Assembly: GCA_963803155.1 (NCBI GenBank)
Contig: CAWDMN010000078.1
Span: 92,859 to 156,858, forward strand
Source: CAWDMN01 sp963803155
GTDB lineage: Bacteria; Acidobacteriota; Terriglobia; Versatilivoradales; Versatilivoraceae
Direction: 5' to 3'
DNA: 64,000 nt
The stretch's first letter is position 1; every line of letters begins with the position of its first letter. The notes below the pieces were generated by a model that saw only the letters and a program-made list of their open reading frames with translations, had not been told where the DNA came from and made no database searches. The position numbers and the translations under genes are program-made. Positions 33,231 through 42,660 of this stretch are shown in pieces.

Positions 33231-35249
33231 ATGAAATTTTTAATGACTATTACTACGCTCCTGCTCTGGGTTTCAGGGGGACTGGCGGAAATCACTTATC
33301 CCGGAGCAGAGCCCGGGCCGGTGAAGGCGACCCTCGATAATGGCACAATAAAAATAGGGAACAACTTGTTGTCCGCCGCATGGGTGGCTGGCGCCAAAGG
33401 GATTCAGGCGAAATTGCTTCGGGATGAACAAGCCTCCCAATCCGCAACTTTGAAGGGGGAGCTTTTCCGAATTGTACTGGCGGATAAAACCATCTATGCG
33501 GCTTCAGCTTTTATTCCAGTGAAACCGCCGCAAGTTTTGCCACTCAGAGCGGAGGCTCATTCGGCGCGATGGGGGGGACGTCTGCAAGGGAAGGCCGTGG
33601 AAATTCCCCTCGAGTCTGCCGACAAACGGATCCAAGTGTTATGGCGCGCCATCGGTTTGGATGGCAGTAACTATGTGCGGCAGGAGATTGAAATCTCTTC
33701 TGTTCGCGAAGACCTGTCGATTCAAGAAATCGTCTGGTTTGACGAAAAGCTTCCGGGTGCAAGGACTCTGGGCCGGGTGGACGGTTCTCCTGTTGTAGCG
33801 GGATCTTTTTTTTTGGGCAGCGAAGATCCCATGGCCACGAATCTCACGACTCCGCCGGGAGCCATAGTCTGCCGGCTATATCGCAACGCCAGGCTGCCCA
33901 AGGGACGTGCGCTGTTGCAGAGTTTTGTGATGGGAGTAGCTCCCGGCGGCCAGCTTCGGCGGGCTTTTCTTTATTATCTGGAAAGGGAGAGGGCCCATCC
34001 TTACCGCCCCTTCCTCCACTACAACGCCTGGTGGGACATTTGCTGGCCCACGGTTCAATTGAATGAAGCCATGTGCCTCGACGCCATTCGCGGTTTTGGC
34101 GAAAGCCTGATCAAACCTTATGGTGTGGTGATGGACAGCATGGTCATTGACGATGGCTGGGATGATCCCAAGACCCTCTGGCAATTCAACCAAGGATTTC
34201 CTCGCGGTTTCAACGCCCTCAGCGAACTCTGCCATCTTTATGGAACCCGCTCCGGTGTCTGGCTTTCTCCCTTTGGCGGGTATGGAAAAGCGAAAGAACA
34301 GCGGATCGAATATGGAAAAAAAGAAGGGTATGAAATCAATCGGGCCGGCTTTTCCCTGGCGGGACCGAAATATTATGAAAGATTCAAAAGCGAATGCATT
34401 CAGATGATTCGCCGGTATGGGGCAAATTATTTCAAATTTGACGGGATTGCCTCAGGCATGTACGCCAATGGATCCGGTTCCGAGTTCATCCTCGATACTG
34501 AAGCGATGAGGCGGTTGATGTTGGAACTGCGCGAAGAATCCCCGGACCTTTTCATCAATTTGACCACGGGTTCCTGGCCCTCTCCCTTCTGGCTTCGCTA
34601 TTGCGATTCGCTTTGGCGACAGGGGGAAGACACCGCCTTTGCGGGCAAGGGGACACCGCAACAACGATGGATTACCTATCGCGACAAAGAGACCTTTCAA
34701 AACATGGTGGGGAAGGGACCACTCTATCCATTGAATTCCTTGATGACCTGTGGCGTCTGTTATTCGCGATATGGCGATCCGGGGAATCCGGAATTCAATT
34801 CCTCGGGATTGAAAGAAGATATTCGTTCCTTTTTCCCGGCGGGAAGCCATCTCCAGGAGCTTTACATCAGCCCGGCAAAAATGAAATCGGATGATTGGAA
34901 AATTCTGGCGGAAGCGGCAAAATGGTCTCGGAGCAATGCGGATGTCCTGGTCGATACTCATTGGATCGGCGGAGATCCCAATCGAGGCGAAGTGTATGGT
35001 TGGGGCGCCTGGGCGCCCCGCAAGGGAATCGTCACGCTGCGGAATCCTGACGACCGGATTCAACGATTCCCGCTGGATCTGAAAGCAGCGATGGAATTGC
35101 CCGCTAATGCGCCGCGAAATTATAGCTTAAAGAGCCCCTGGGCCGAGGATGCGGCGAAACCAACATTGCACACAGTGGCTGGGATCCCCCTCGAAATCAC
35201 ATTGCAGCCTTTCCAAATTCTGACCTTCGAAGCATTGCCGGCCAATTAA
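33231..35249 (+). CDS. Exported GH36/GH31-like alpha-galactosidase
   Basis: A 672-residue protein with signal peptide 'MKFLMTITTLLLWVSGGLAE'. The N-terminal beta-sandwich spans about 20-270 and a TIM barrel follows. The barrel carries 'MVIDDGWDD' and the catalytic strand 'YFKFDG' (KxD-type nucleophile Asp). 'YCDSLWRQGEDTAF' may hold the acid/base. This is the GH36 melibiase layout. ATG 33231 is chosen since the signal peptide starts there and GGGGGA precedes it; a longer frame runs back into the R5 repeat. Likely releases alpha-galactosyl residues outside the cytoplasm. Confidence 0.88.
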   Translation: MKFLMTITTLLLWVSGGLAEITYPGAEPGPVKATLDNGTIKIGNNLLSAAWVAGAKGIQAKLLRDEQASQSATLKGELFRIVLADKTIYAASAFIPVKPPQVLPLRAEAHSARWGGRLQGKAVEIPLESADKRIQVLWRAIGLDGSNYVRQEIEISSVREDLSIQEIVWFDEKLPGARTLGRVDGSPVVAGSFFLGSEDPMATNLTTPPGAIVCRLYRNARLPKGRALLQSFVMGVAPGGQLRRAFLYYLERERAHPYRPFLHYNAWWDICWPTVQLNEAMCLDAIRGFGESLIKPYGVVMDSMVIDDGWDDPKTLWQFNQGFPRGFNALSELCHLYGTRSGVWLSPFGGYGKAKEQRIEYGKKEGYEINRAGFSLAGPKYYERFKSECIQMIRRYGANYFKFDGIASGMYANGSGSEFILDTEAMRRLMLELREESPDLFINLTTGSWPSPFWLRYCDSLWRQGEDTAFAGKGTPQQRWITYRDKETFQNMVGKGPLYPLNSLMTCGVCYSRYGDPGNPEFNSSGLKEDIRSFFPAGSHLQELYISPAKMKSDDWKILAEAAKWSRSNADVLVDTHWIGGDPNRGEVYGWGAWAPRKGIVTLRNPDDRIQRFPLDLKAAMELPANAPRNYSLKSPWAEDAAKPTLHTVAGIPLEITLQPFQILTFEALPAN

Positions 35250-35265
35250 CAATCATCGATCAAAC

Positions 35266-35636
35266 TGTAGCGCAGAGTCGTAGTTTGACTCTGCGGCAGT
35301 TTGCTCCGCCTTTGCGGTGGGACAACTCATAACGGCGCGGCCGTCCACCAAGAGGATGAAAATATTCAACTTCAATCATCTGGTTCGGAAAAGAGAATGT
35401 CTGGCGCGGCTCCCTTCCTTGGACAAGGAGGGGCCGTCCGTCCCTGGACGGACGGGGATGGTTGGATGCTGGCTGGGGCATGCTGTCGCACCACCCCGTC
35501 CGCTAAGGCGGACACCCCTCCTCGTCGGAGGAGGGGAACATTGCCTATGCCTTCGATAACCGCTCGGCAGTGATTTTCTTAGCAGCAATGTAGTTTGGCC
35601 AAAAGCCGCGGACTCAATCAACGAGTCTGCGCTACA
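35266..35636 (+). repeat. R3 element with an R5-like element nested inside
   Basis: Left hairpin TGTAGCGCAGAGTCG...GACTCTGCGG at 35266-35297; right hairpin CGCGGACTC...GAGTCTGCGCTACA ending 35636. The other R3 copies are only 113-144 bases. The extra length is a block at about 35400-35556 (CCTTGGACAAGGAGGGGC, a CCGTCCGTCCCTGGACGGAC palindrome, CACCACCCCGTCCGC, CCTCCTCGTCGGAGGAGGGG) of the R5 type. Confidence 0.8.
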
Positions 35637-35654
35637 GCCATGGCCAAAATTGGT

Positions 35655-37814
35655 TCAGGGTCTTGTTCGAAGAGGAAATCCCCTTGGCAACTTATAGTCT
35701 GTTCGGTCCACGGCCAACCGGCGCCGTGCCGCTTGCAGGTTGGCTAGCCGAACCATTTCCACTAAATCAGACTTGGGCTGGTCGGCAACATCCACCAATC
35801 CGAAGGCGAAATCCTCTCCGTAAACTAAATCTTGCCCCTGACCTGGTCCGCGTCCGCTCACCGGTTCATCCCTGTATTGAAACCAACTGACTCCCACGCA
35901 ATATGGATTTCGACGCGCCTCTTCCACCCACTGGAAATAGAGCCGTCCCGCATCCGCGGCATCCACTGCATTGGCCGCCGGGTAGGCTCGAAAACCACGC
36001 TCCAGGTTGTAGGTGGGGGGGAAAGAAAATTCTCCGAGGAATACGGGCTTATTCGTCTTACGGATTAATCCGTTCATCCAGTCGTCCGTAAAAACCGGGC
36101 TGTATCGGTCATAACCTATGATGTCGCAATACGGAGCAATCAATTCCCAGTCAGTCTCATTTTCCCACCAACCGGGCACAATCCAGAATCCGAAATAGAG
36201 ATGATTGGGATCCAGCTCTTTAATGGTTCGATAAAGGAAACTGTAGTACTGGTGGGCAAAAAACTGGCGCAGAGCTTCAACATCGGCAGCTGAGGGAGTG
36301 GGTGTGCTGGCATAGATGTCGCTGACAGTGGATGCCTTGATTTTCCAGGCCGCGGCTAGGCTCGCCACATTCGACTGGTACAGGTTCTTCAGCGCTTCGT
36401 CCACCAGTGCTTTCTTAGCGGCGATGGCCGAGGAGAGAGGCAACATGTTCTTGATTTCATCAGCGGTAATGATATCGTCATACTCATTGTGCAGGGACCA
36501 GCCAACGATGAGTGGGTCTTGGAGGCGCGGCACAATTTGAGCCGCAAGGACGGACTGCAGTTCCGTTTGGACGTTCGGATTGAAAATATCGGGATGCCGG
36601 TCGAGAACCGGGACGCCGTATGTGTTTAGAACCGGCAGGATGGGAAGACTCCCCGCGTCGCTCGACCATTTGCCGAAACCGGAAAAGCCCCAGGTTTTCA
36701 GGCGCTGCACGGTCAGGTCAGTGGCTTTGTCCTTCCAATTATCGCCATACTTGCGGATCATGTTCACGGTGTGGAAGGCCACATCTTCCGTGCCATCGTT
36801 TTGTCCCCAGGAGTTGATCCCCCAGGCAAAATCCCATGGGGCGGTTTTGGGAGGGAGCTCTTCAAACATCCAGGGTCGGCCCGTTACGGGAGTCCGGTCC
36901 CAGTTCAGGGCCGGAGCGTCGCATAGTCCGATATAAAAACAGGGATTCCCGGTGGGTGTGATGAGCCACCAAAGGCCGTCATGCTGAGCGAGGTGGAAAA
37001 AACCGGTTGCCGCGTCCTTCCATGCGGACTGCAAGACCCCTCCAAAGGCGTCGAAGCTGCCGCGAATTCCCCAATCGTCGAGCTGCTGCTTTTCGACTTG
37101 GGCGGCTGCCTTCAGATCCGCATCGCTCTTGACTTTTCCAGGCCAATCTCCATATCTACACTGGCCAAAACGATCTACATACGGGGCAAAGCTTCGAGGA
37201 TCTGGAGTGGAGATCACCCGGAATTCCGCGGTGATTGTCAGCGTTTGATCCTGTTCAGTTGCCCAGACGACGCTGGCGCTTGATTGAGAAGTCAATAGGA
37301 TGAGGGGAAGAGAACGATCGAAGTTGAGCTCGATCTTTCGTCCATCACTGGCTTCAACAGTGAGGTTTTTCTGAATGGCCAGATACTCTGCCGGACTGCT
37401 GGCCCAGGAGGGAACCTGGCTGGCACTCAGGTTCAAATCATTCCGGGGAGACAGGCTGCCGATGCTTTGTCCTACGAGTTCCCCGTCAAGGTTCAATTCA
37501 AAAGATTGGGGGCGAATCACAGCCTTCAAAGTGTAGTTGTGATCGAGCTGCCAATTCCTGGTTTGAGTTATGAATCGCCACTGTTGCCCGTCTGCCACTC
37601 CCAGAGCCACTTTGGCGCCATTCAGCTTGCAGGGGACACCATCCGGCGCTTCACTTTCAAGGTCGAAAGAGAAACCGGTTTTGCTCTCCCAGTCATACTG
37701 AGCCGCAAAATAAAGCCGGTACGAGGCGCCAGAAACTGGCCAGGAAAAAGAGAGCATCAGGAGCGCGATCACCGAAGGAAATTTTAATCGGAGACGTTTC
37801 ACTATGGCCGCCAT
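35655..37814 (-). CDS. Exported agarase-like clan GH-A glycoside hydrolase
   Basis: A 719-residue protein with a signal peptide (about 8-30). The N-terminal 220 residues form a beta-sandwich resembling a laminin-G/carbohydrate-binding fold ('NWQLDHNYTLKAVIRPQSFE'). The catalytic TIM barrel follows, with 'WWLITPTGNPCFYIGL' and 'LKTWGFSGFGKWS'. The probable acid/base Glu is in 'GWSLHNEYDD' and the nucleophile Glu in 'PVFLGEFSF'. The pattern is closest to GH50/GH86-type beta-agarase barrels. GGGAG lies before ATG 37814. Agar itself need not be the substrate. Convergent with the alpha-galactosidase gene. Confidence 0.83.
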   Translation of the reverse strand: MAAIVKRLRLKFPSVIALLMLSFSWPVSGASYRLYFAAQYDWESKTGFSFDLESEAPDGVPCKLNGAKVALGVADGQQWRFITQTRNWQLDHNYTLKAVIRPQSFELNLDGELVGQSIGSLSPRNDLNLSASQVPSWASSPAEYLAIQKNLTVEASDGRKIELNFDRSLPLILLTSQSSASVVWATEQDQTLTITAEFRVISTPDPRSFAPYVDRFGQCRYGDWPGKVKSDADLKAAAQVEKQQLDDWGIRGSFDAFGGVLQSAWKDAATGFFHLAQHDGLWWLITPTGNPCFYIGLCDAPALNWDRTPVTGRPWMFEELPPKTAPWDFAWGINSWGQNDGTEDVAFHTVNMIRKYGDNWKDKATDLTVQRLKTWGFSGFGKWSSDAGSLPILPVLNTYGVPVLDRHPDIFNPNVQTELQSVLAAQIVPRLQDPLIVGWSLHNEYDDIITADEIKNMLPLSSAIAAKKALVDEALKNLYQSNVASLAAAWKIKASTVSDIYASTPTPSAADVEALRQFFAHQYYSFLYRTIKELDPNHLYFGFWIVPGWWENETDWELIAPYCDIIGYDRYSPVFTDDWMNGLIRKTNKPVFLGEFSFPPTYNLERGFRAYPAANAVDAADAGRLYFQWVEEARRNPYCVGVSWFQYRDEPVSGRGPGQGQDLVYGEDFAFGLVDVADQPKSDLVEMVRLANLQAARRRLAVDRTDYKLPRGFPLRTRP

Positions 37815-38193
37815 GGTAGTTCTCCCGGTCTCAGCTTATCAGGAAAACCGGCTCCTTTCTAATTCTACTTCGTTAATTCACCTTCCCTTCCCGGCTTGCC
37901 TAGACTAACGAAATGGAAATAAGACCCTTTTGATGAGGAGTTAATTTCGTGCTGGGTTGCGATTCCGAGCGAGGGGTACTCTCGTCGTGGAATCTGCCAG
38001 AGCAACCCGTTTGTGACTGGAGATTCCCGCGGGAAGATTTAGCCTTGTGGCAGGGGCGACCTGTCGGCAACGAATCTCGAACCTTCAGGCCGCTTATGGC
38101 GGAACTTAAAAAAGAGGATGAGGCAACGGCGCCACCCGGGCATGAGCCTCGCGGATTCCCCATTCATGCCCCGGCAATTGCGCACAGCTTAAA
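37815..38193. other. Intergenic region with a doubtful small ORF
   Basis: 379 bases. A plus-strand GTG ORF (37949-38230, 93 codons) has GAGGAG about 9 bases upstream but ends inside the convergent neighbour and shows no motif, signal peptide or typical composition. It is not called as a gene. GGGAG at about 37830 belongs to the minus-strand hydrolase. Confidence 0.4.
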
Positions 38194-40519
38194 TCAATTC
38201 AGTTCCAGGACGATCGAGTCGATCTGGTAAATTCTTGATCCCGTTCTTTGGTTGTTGACGACTTTTCCCCGATTAAAATACAACGTTTTTCCATCCGGAG
38301 AGAGAGTTGGAGCAGTTTCCCAGATATCGGAATTGACCTTGGGACCCAGATTCTTCGGAGTTGACCAGACTCCATTGTTTTTCTTACTGCAGTAAATGTC
38401 GTACCCTCCGAATCCACCTGGACGCTCGCTCGCGAAGAGTAGAAGATTCCCATCCGGAGCGATAAAGGGATTGTTTTCGTCGTAGCCGGGCATATTAATG
38501 GGATATGGCAATTTGGCTGGAGTGGAATACTTGCCGGCAGTGAGTCTCGAACAATATAGATCTCCCAGCAGGGAGAAATAAAGTGTCCCATCGCTTGAAA
38601 CCGCGGGCATATATTCGTGGTTGGAAGTGTTGACTGGATAGCCCAAATTCTGGGGGGTTCCCCAGCCATTTTCCGTTTTATCCATTACCCAGATGTCATC
38701 ATCTTTAATCGTCGTGCCTGAAATGGGACGGCCGGACACAAAAAATAACTTCATGCCATCCGGCGAAACGAGTGGGCCAAAATCTTGGATGCGTCCGCCG
38801 TAGCTCTTGGAGAATTCCGCCAATACAGGGGTTGTCCAGTTTCTATTTTCGAATTTTGAAGTCAGAATTTCCAGTCCTGTCGCGCCGCTCCTGTTGTTCC
38901 CTATGCTTCCCATGTATAGCGTGTTGCCATCCGGGGTGAAGGTCAGTCCCGCACTTTCGATTCCAGCAAAAGTCTGTCCGCCAAAAAGGGTGGCTTCAGG
39001 CAGGAATTCCCGATGCAGAGTAGGCAACAAAGTCCGGGGATCGTTGGTTACGTTGTCGATCGTCGAGGCATAAGCGGAAATAGCCCCGCCCGCGGTCAAA
39101 ATCTTTAACGAAAGGCGGCCCCCGTCCAGGCCAGAATCTATTCCAAATTCTTGAGCCACGACTCTATTGAGCTGAGTCATCCCGCGGGGATGCAGCGTAT
39201 ATTGCCTGGCGCCTAATGAGTGGCCCCCGTTATCGAACAGGGTGGCTTCCACGATGAGAGATAAGTCGGTGGCATTGGCCAAAATTAAATTCGTTCGAAA
39301 ATTTGCGTCTTCTCGAATGGCGGCGATGGATCCGGGCGTCGCACAAGTGATTAGGTCTTGAGTTGCGGTGGCGGGGACGCTTTGCCCGAAAGTGCCTCCG
39401 TTGCCGGGCGTGGAGGTCTGTCCCGTCATATACAGTCCGGGGTTTGACGAACTTGCGGCGATAGCGCCCCATCCAGAGGCTAATCCGAATAATTCACCCA
39501 AAACGTCGTCGTAGACGAGAGATTCTCCCGCGGGCAATATCACATTCTTTTCGATCCCATCCCGGCCATCGATATTGTTCCCCAGAAATTTCATCACCAC
39601 CGCGGTTTCGCTCTTGCTCTGGTTGAAGAGAGCTAGCCTGGTTGACCAGAATGCATTCCCCTGGCCCGAAACTCGGGCCGAAGATGGTAATAACCATCCA
39701 GACTCCGACAAAGGCAACAATGTCCGAGGATCATTGGTGGCATTGTCAATGACGGAAGCATATGCGCTAAAGACTCCTCCGGGAGTAGTTGTAGCTAATA
39801 GTAGATTGGCGGAACCGACGGGATCATTCCAGCCCAATTTGCGGATGACACTGGAAATTTGAGTCATCCCTTGCGGAAAGAGCGGATAACTATTCTCGGC
39901 GAGCCTGTTGCCTTGATTATCGATTAAAGTGACATTCACATCCAGCGGTTGAACTGTTGGATTAGCCAGTATCAAATTGGTGCGAAATGCCAAATCGTCC
40001 CTGACCCCTAGAATGGCATGAGGCGTCCCTTCCACGAATCCAGTCCTTGCGGCTGAAGGCTGGGACGCTCTGACCATAAGTTCCTCCCGCTCCGCCCGTG
40101 AATGTCTGCCCGAGCATGCTGAGGGATGAGGAGGAAGAAGCCACAAGGATGGCGCCATACCCGCTGGCAATCCCAAAGACCGACTGTAATACATCCTTGT
40201 AGGTGATGGATTGGCCGGCTCCCAACCGGCAATTCTGCTCTGGCCCTAGGCTGCCTTCTTGATTATTGCCCAGGAATTTCAACATGACGTCCGCATCGGC
40301 GATTCCGTAATTGGCTAGAGTGAAATCCGTGACCCAAAATGAATTTTGGGCCCCTGACGAGCGGGCGCTGGAAGGGAGAATCCACAACTTTTGCTCACTC
40401 TCTGTTTTAACAATTTGCCCCGCACCGTTTGGAATTATCCAAGAGATGAGTAGTAATAAAACCAAAAGAATGGACAACCGTCCAAAACCGGCGACGACTC
40501 TTTTTCCTTTGCTGATCAT
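38194..40519 (-). pseudogene. Exported beta-module / PD40-propeller protein, single-base frameshift
   Basis: Two overlapping frames encode one protein of about 770 residues. From ATG 40519 (GGAGG upstream) there is a signal peptide and the first half of a beta module ending 'GGTYGQSVPAFSRKDWI'. The sequence then continues in the next frame as 'VEGTPHAILGVRDDLAFRTN'. An internal copy of the same module ('GGTFGQSVPATATQDLI', 'IREDANFRTNLILANAT') shows what should follow. One extra base at about 40035-40040 explains the break. The C-terminal part is a PD40/WD40-like propeller ('FTPDGNTLYMGS', 'VSSDGTLYFSL', 'LSPDGKTLYFN'). It is either a pseudogene or an assembly error. Related modules occur in the protease at 6068-9673. 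Confidence 0.82.
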
Positions 40520-40791
40520 AAAGCCTCCGCTATGCTGCCTCCTAAATCGCCCTTTGTCCGCCAAGTCGGGATATCCTAATTAATATAAGCGGAAAAAGGT
40601 GGCTAAAAGATGAAGATTAAAAAAATCTCTGGAGACGAGGCCCACCTATGCGTTTGAATTAACCTGCCTGCGAAATGCCAGAATCTCATGTTTACCCCGC
40701 CACGATCCTCTATGCTGGGCTGCTTGATTTTGCCGATAAGAGTATTCAGGTTCTCGGGTTGGAATATCCTTCCTGGAATAGAGGCTCGCGG

Positions 40792-42225
40792 ATGAAATTT
40801 AAATCAAGCTGGCTGTTGCTGACATTGTGGGCGCTGTCTATGCCTGCCACTCTGCTGGGTGACATTATTTATTTCAAGGATGGCAGTGTCCTGATTGTGG
40901 AAAAAGCCTGGGAAGAGGGGGATCAGGTCAAATACCAGACCTCCAGTGGCGTCAAAGCCATCCCACGCAACGCCGTTTCCAAAATCAAAGCCCAGCAGCC
41001 CGTGCCTTCCCCTGATCCGTCCGCCCCCTTCGGGTTGGCCATTCCCGCGGAGAGTATCTCCAAGCCACCCGCCACCATCCCTTTACCATCTGCCCCTCTT
41101 AGCCAAGAGCAGGTTTCCGATGACCTTATCAAGCGGCTCCGCGAAGCTGCATTGTCAGATTCTTCCAACCCGATGGCGCGCAGGCGTCTGGTGGAGGCTT
41201 TGAATATTCATGCTTCCGTGCAGATGCTCAAAGGAGAAACCCGGCAAACGCGGGATTTATTGCTGGAAGCTTATAAGTTGGACAAAAATTTCCGGCCGAC
41301 GCTGGTACATTTGGCAGTGGTGAATTATCGAACCAGCGATTACCGCGCCGCGGAAAACCTTCTGCTGGAAGCTCTCCGAGTGCAAGACCGGGATAGCTAT
41401 GCCCATTACCTTTTGGGTGAAGCCTATTATGCCCAAGACAAAGTTCAGCCAGCGATCCAGGAGTGGAAAACCGCTCTTGACCAAGGGGCGGACCCGGCTT
41501 TATCGGCAAAAATAAAGAAGGCTGAGGAAGAGGCTGGAGTTCACAATGAATTGGGAGCCCTTCATAGCGCGCACTTCATTCTTCGTTATGACAGGCAGAT
41601 TTTCGATTACAGTCTTGGAGAAAATATTCTGGTAACCCTGGAGCAGCTATACCGTCGGCTAGCGGCTCAGTTGACCGTTGAGGCGCCTGAGACTGTTGCC
41701 GTCATTCTTTATACGCAACAGGCTTATTTCGATATCACCCAGGCCCCGCAATGGAGTGGAGCTCTCTTTGATGGAAAAATTCGCGTCCCGGCCAAGGGGC
41801 TGATGGGGGTGTCCAAGGATTTGGAGAATGTGCTTCTGCATGAGTTGACCCACAGTTTTCTGCAGTCCTCTTGCCAGGAGCGTTGTCCCATCTGGTTTCA
41901 CGAAGGAGTGGCCCAATGGATGGAAGGCAAAAGCGCTGCCACTTACAGGAAGATCTTGGTGGAGCTTTCCAAGAGCCAGAAGATTCTTCCACTGAACCGG
42001 TTGGAGTCGAGTTTTATGGGGCTGCCCCGGGAGCTGGCCACCGTGGCATATATCGAAGGACTTTCCGCCGTGGAGTACCTCGTCGAAAAATATGGCGCCA
42101 AGATACTCCAGGCGCTGGTAGAATCCATGCGGCGGAATTTCACGTTTGCGCAAGCATTCGAAGCCTCGTCAAGCAAACCCTACAGCTCGCTACAATCTGA
42201 CTGGGAAACCTGGCTGGGCGAGTGA
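40792..42225 (+). CDS. Exported TPR protein with MA-type metallopeptidase domain
   Basis: A 477-residue protein. The signal peptide starts at ATG 40792 ('MKFKSSWLLLTLWAL', GAGG upstream). A short beta motif ('IIYFKDGSVLIVEKAW', 'KAIPRNAVSKI') is followed by TPR-like helices at about 110-250. The peptidase MA-like domain has the zinc motif in 'LLHELTHSFL' (HExxH) and a downstream Glu in 'WFHEGVAQWMEG'. This is the gluzincin layout of bacterial MA-domain proteins. The longer upstream frame has no signal peptide at its start and is rejected. Role: probably periplasmic or surface peptidase; substrate unknown. Confidence 0.87.
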   Translation: MKFKSSWLLLTLWALSMPATLLGDIIYFKDGSVLIVEKAWEEGDQVKYQTSSGVKAIPRNAVSKIKAQQPVPSPDPSAPFGLAIPAESISKPPATIPLPSAPLSQEQVSDDLIKRLREAALSDSSNPMARRRLVEALNIHASVQMLKGETRQTRDLLLEAYKLDKNFRPTLVHLAVVNYRTSDYRAAENLLLEALRVQDRDSYAHYLLGEAYYAQDKVQPAIQEWKTALDQGADPALSAKIKKAEEEAGVHNELGALHSAHFILRYDRQIFDYSLGENILVTLEQLYRRLAAQLTVEAPETVAVILYTQQAYFDITQAPQWSGALFDGKIRVPAKGLMGVSKDLENVLLHELTHSFLQSSCQERCPIWFHEGVAQWMEGKSAATYRKILVELSKSQKILPLNRLESSFMGLPRELATVAYIEGLSAVEYLVEKYGAKILQALVESMRRNFTFAQAFEASSSKPYSSLQSDWETWLGE

Positions 42226-42660
42226 GCAGCCGTAGGATGCGATGGCTCGAAGAGCTTAATGCATCTAGGGCCTGTTTGATGTGCTAGTCGCTGGCATACC
42301 TTTCGTTTGAGTTCATAGCGTGATGCTTGGCACGCTAAGACGCTTGTGTAGTGTCTCACGAATAACTGTAGATAGGGGATAGACACCTATAACAATTGAT
42401 GAATTACATCACCGTTATTTTCCCGAAGTCCTGAAAGGACTGTACATTCCAGCCCAGGGTTGGCGCCAAGGGCGCCAACCCTGGGCTGAAAAGTTGTGCG
42501 CCTTCAGCGCACCCATATAAAACTCCCGGAGTATTGGTTCTTAAAGAGCTGAAACTCGCCACTACATTCACAGGAAATCGTGGCCGAGCAAAAATAAATC
42601 CAGATATTTATGAGACACAACAGTAGCCTATACTAATCATATCCACGACGGAGACTTAAC
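42226..42660. other. Intergenic region with an R4 repeat
   Basis: About 435 bases between two plus-strand genes. It contains an R4 hairpin element (42428-42510). The end is the leader of the transporter gene (GGAG 7 bases before ATG 42661). Nothing else is recognised. Confidence 0.45.
42428..42510 (+). repeat. R4 repeat (CCCAGGGTTGG hairpin)
   Basis: GTCCTGAAAGGAC hairpin, then ATTCCAGCCCAGGGTTGGCG pairing with CGCCAACCCTGGGCT, and a small GTGCGCCTTCAGCGCAC hairpin. Related to 58609-58733 and 62788-62912, but with a perfect central stem. Confidence 0.85.

Noticed and set aside
35266..35297. Possible tRNA or small structured RNA (paired GCGCAGAGTC / GACTCTGCG)
   Set aside because: The stem is simple and recurs as an R3 end hairpin at other loci; no tRNA arms or TTCGA-type loop fit.
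37949..38230. GTG-started 93-codon ORF with GAGGAG upstream
   Set aside because: No motif or signal peptide, runs into the convergent neighbour, and composition is atypical. Left as a note in the gap entry.
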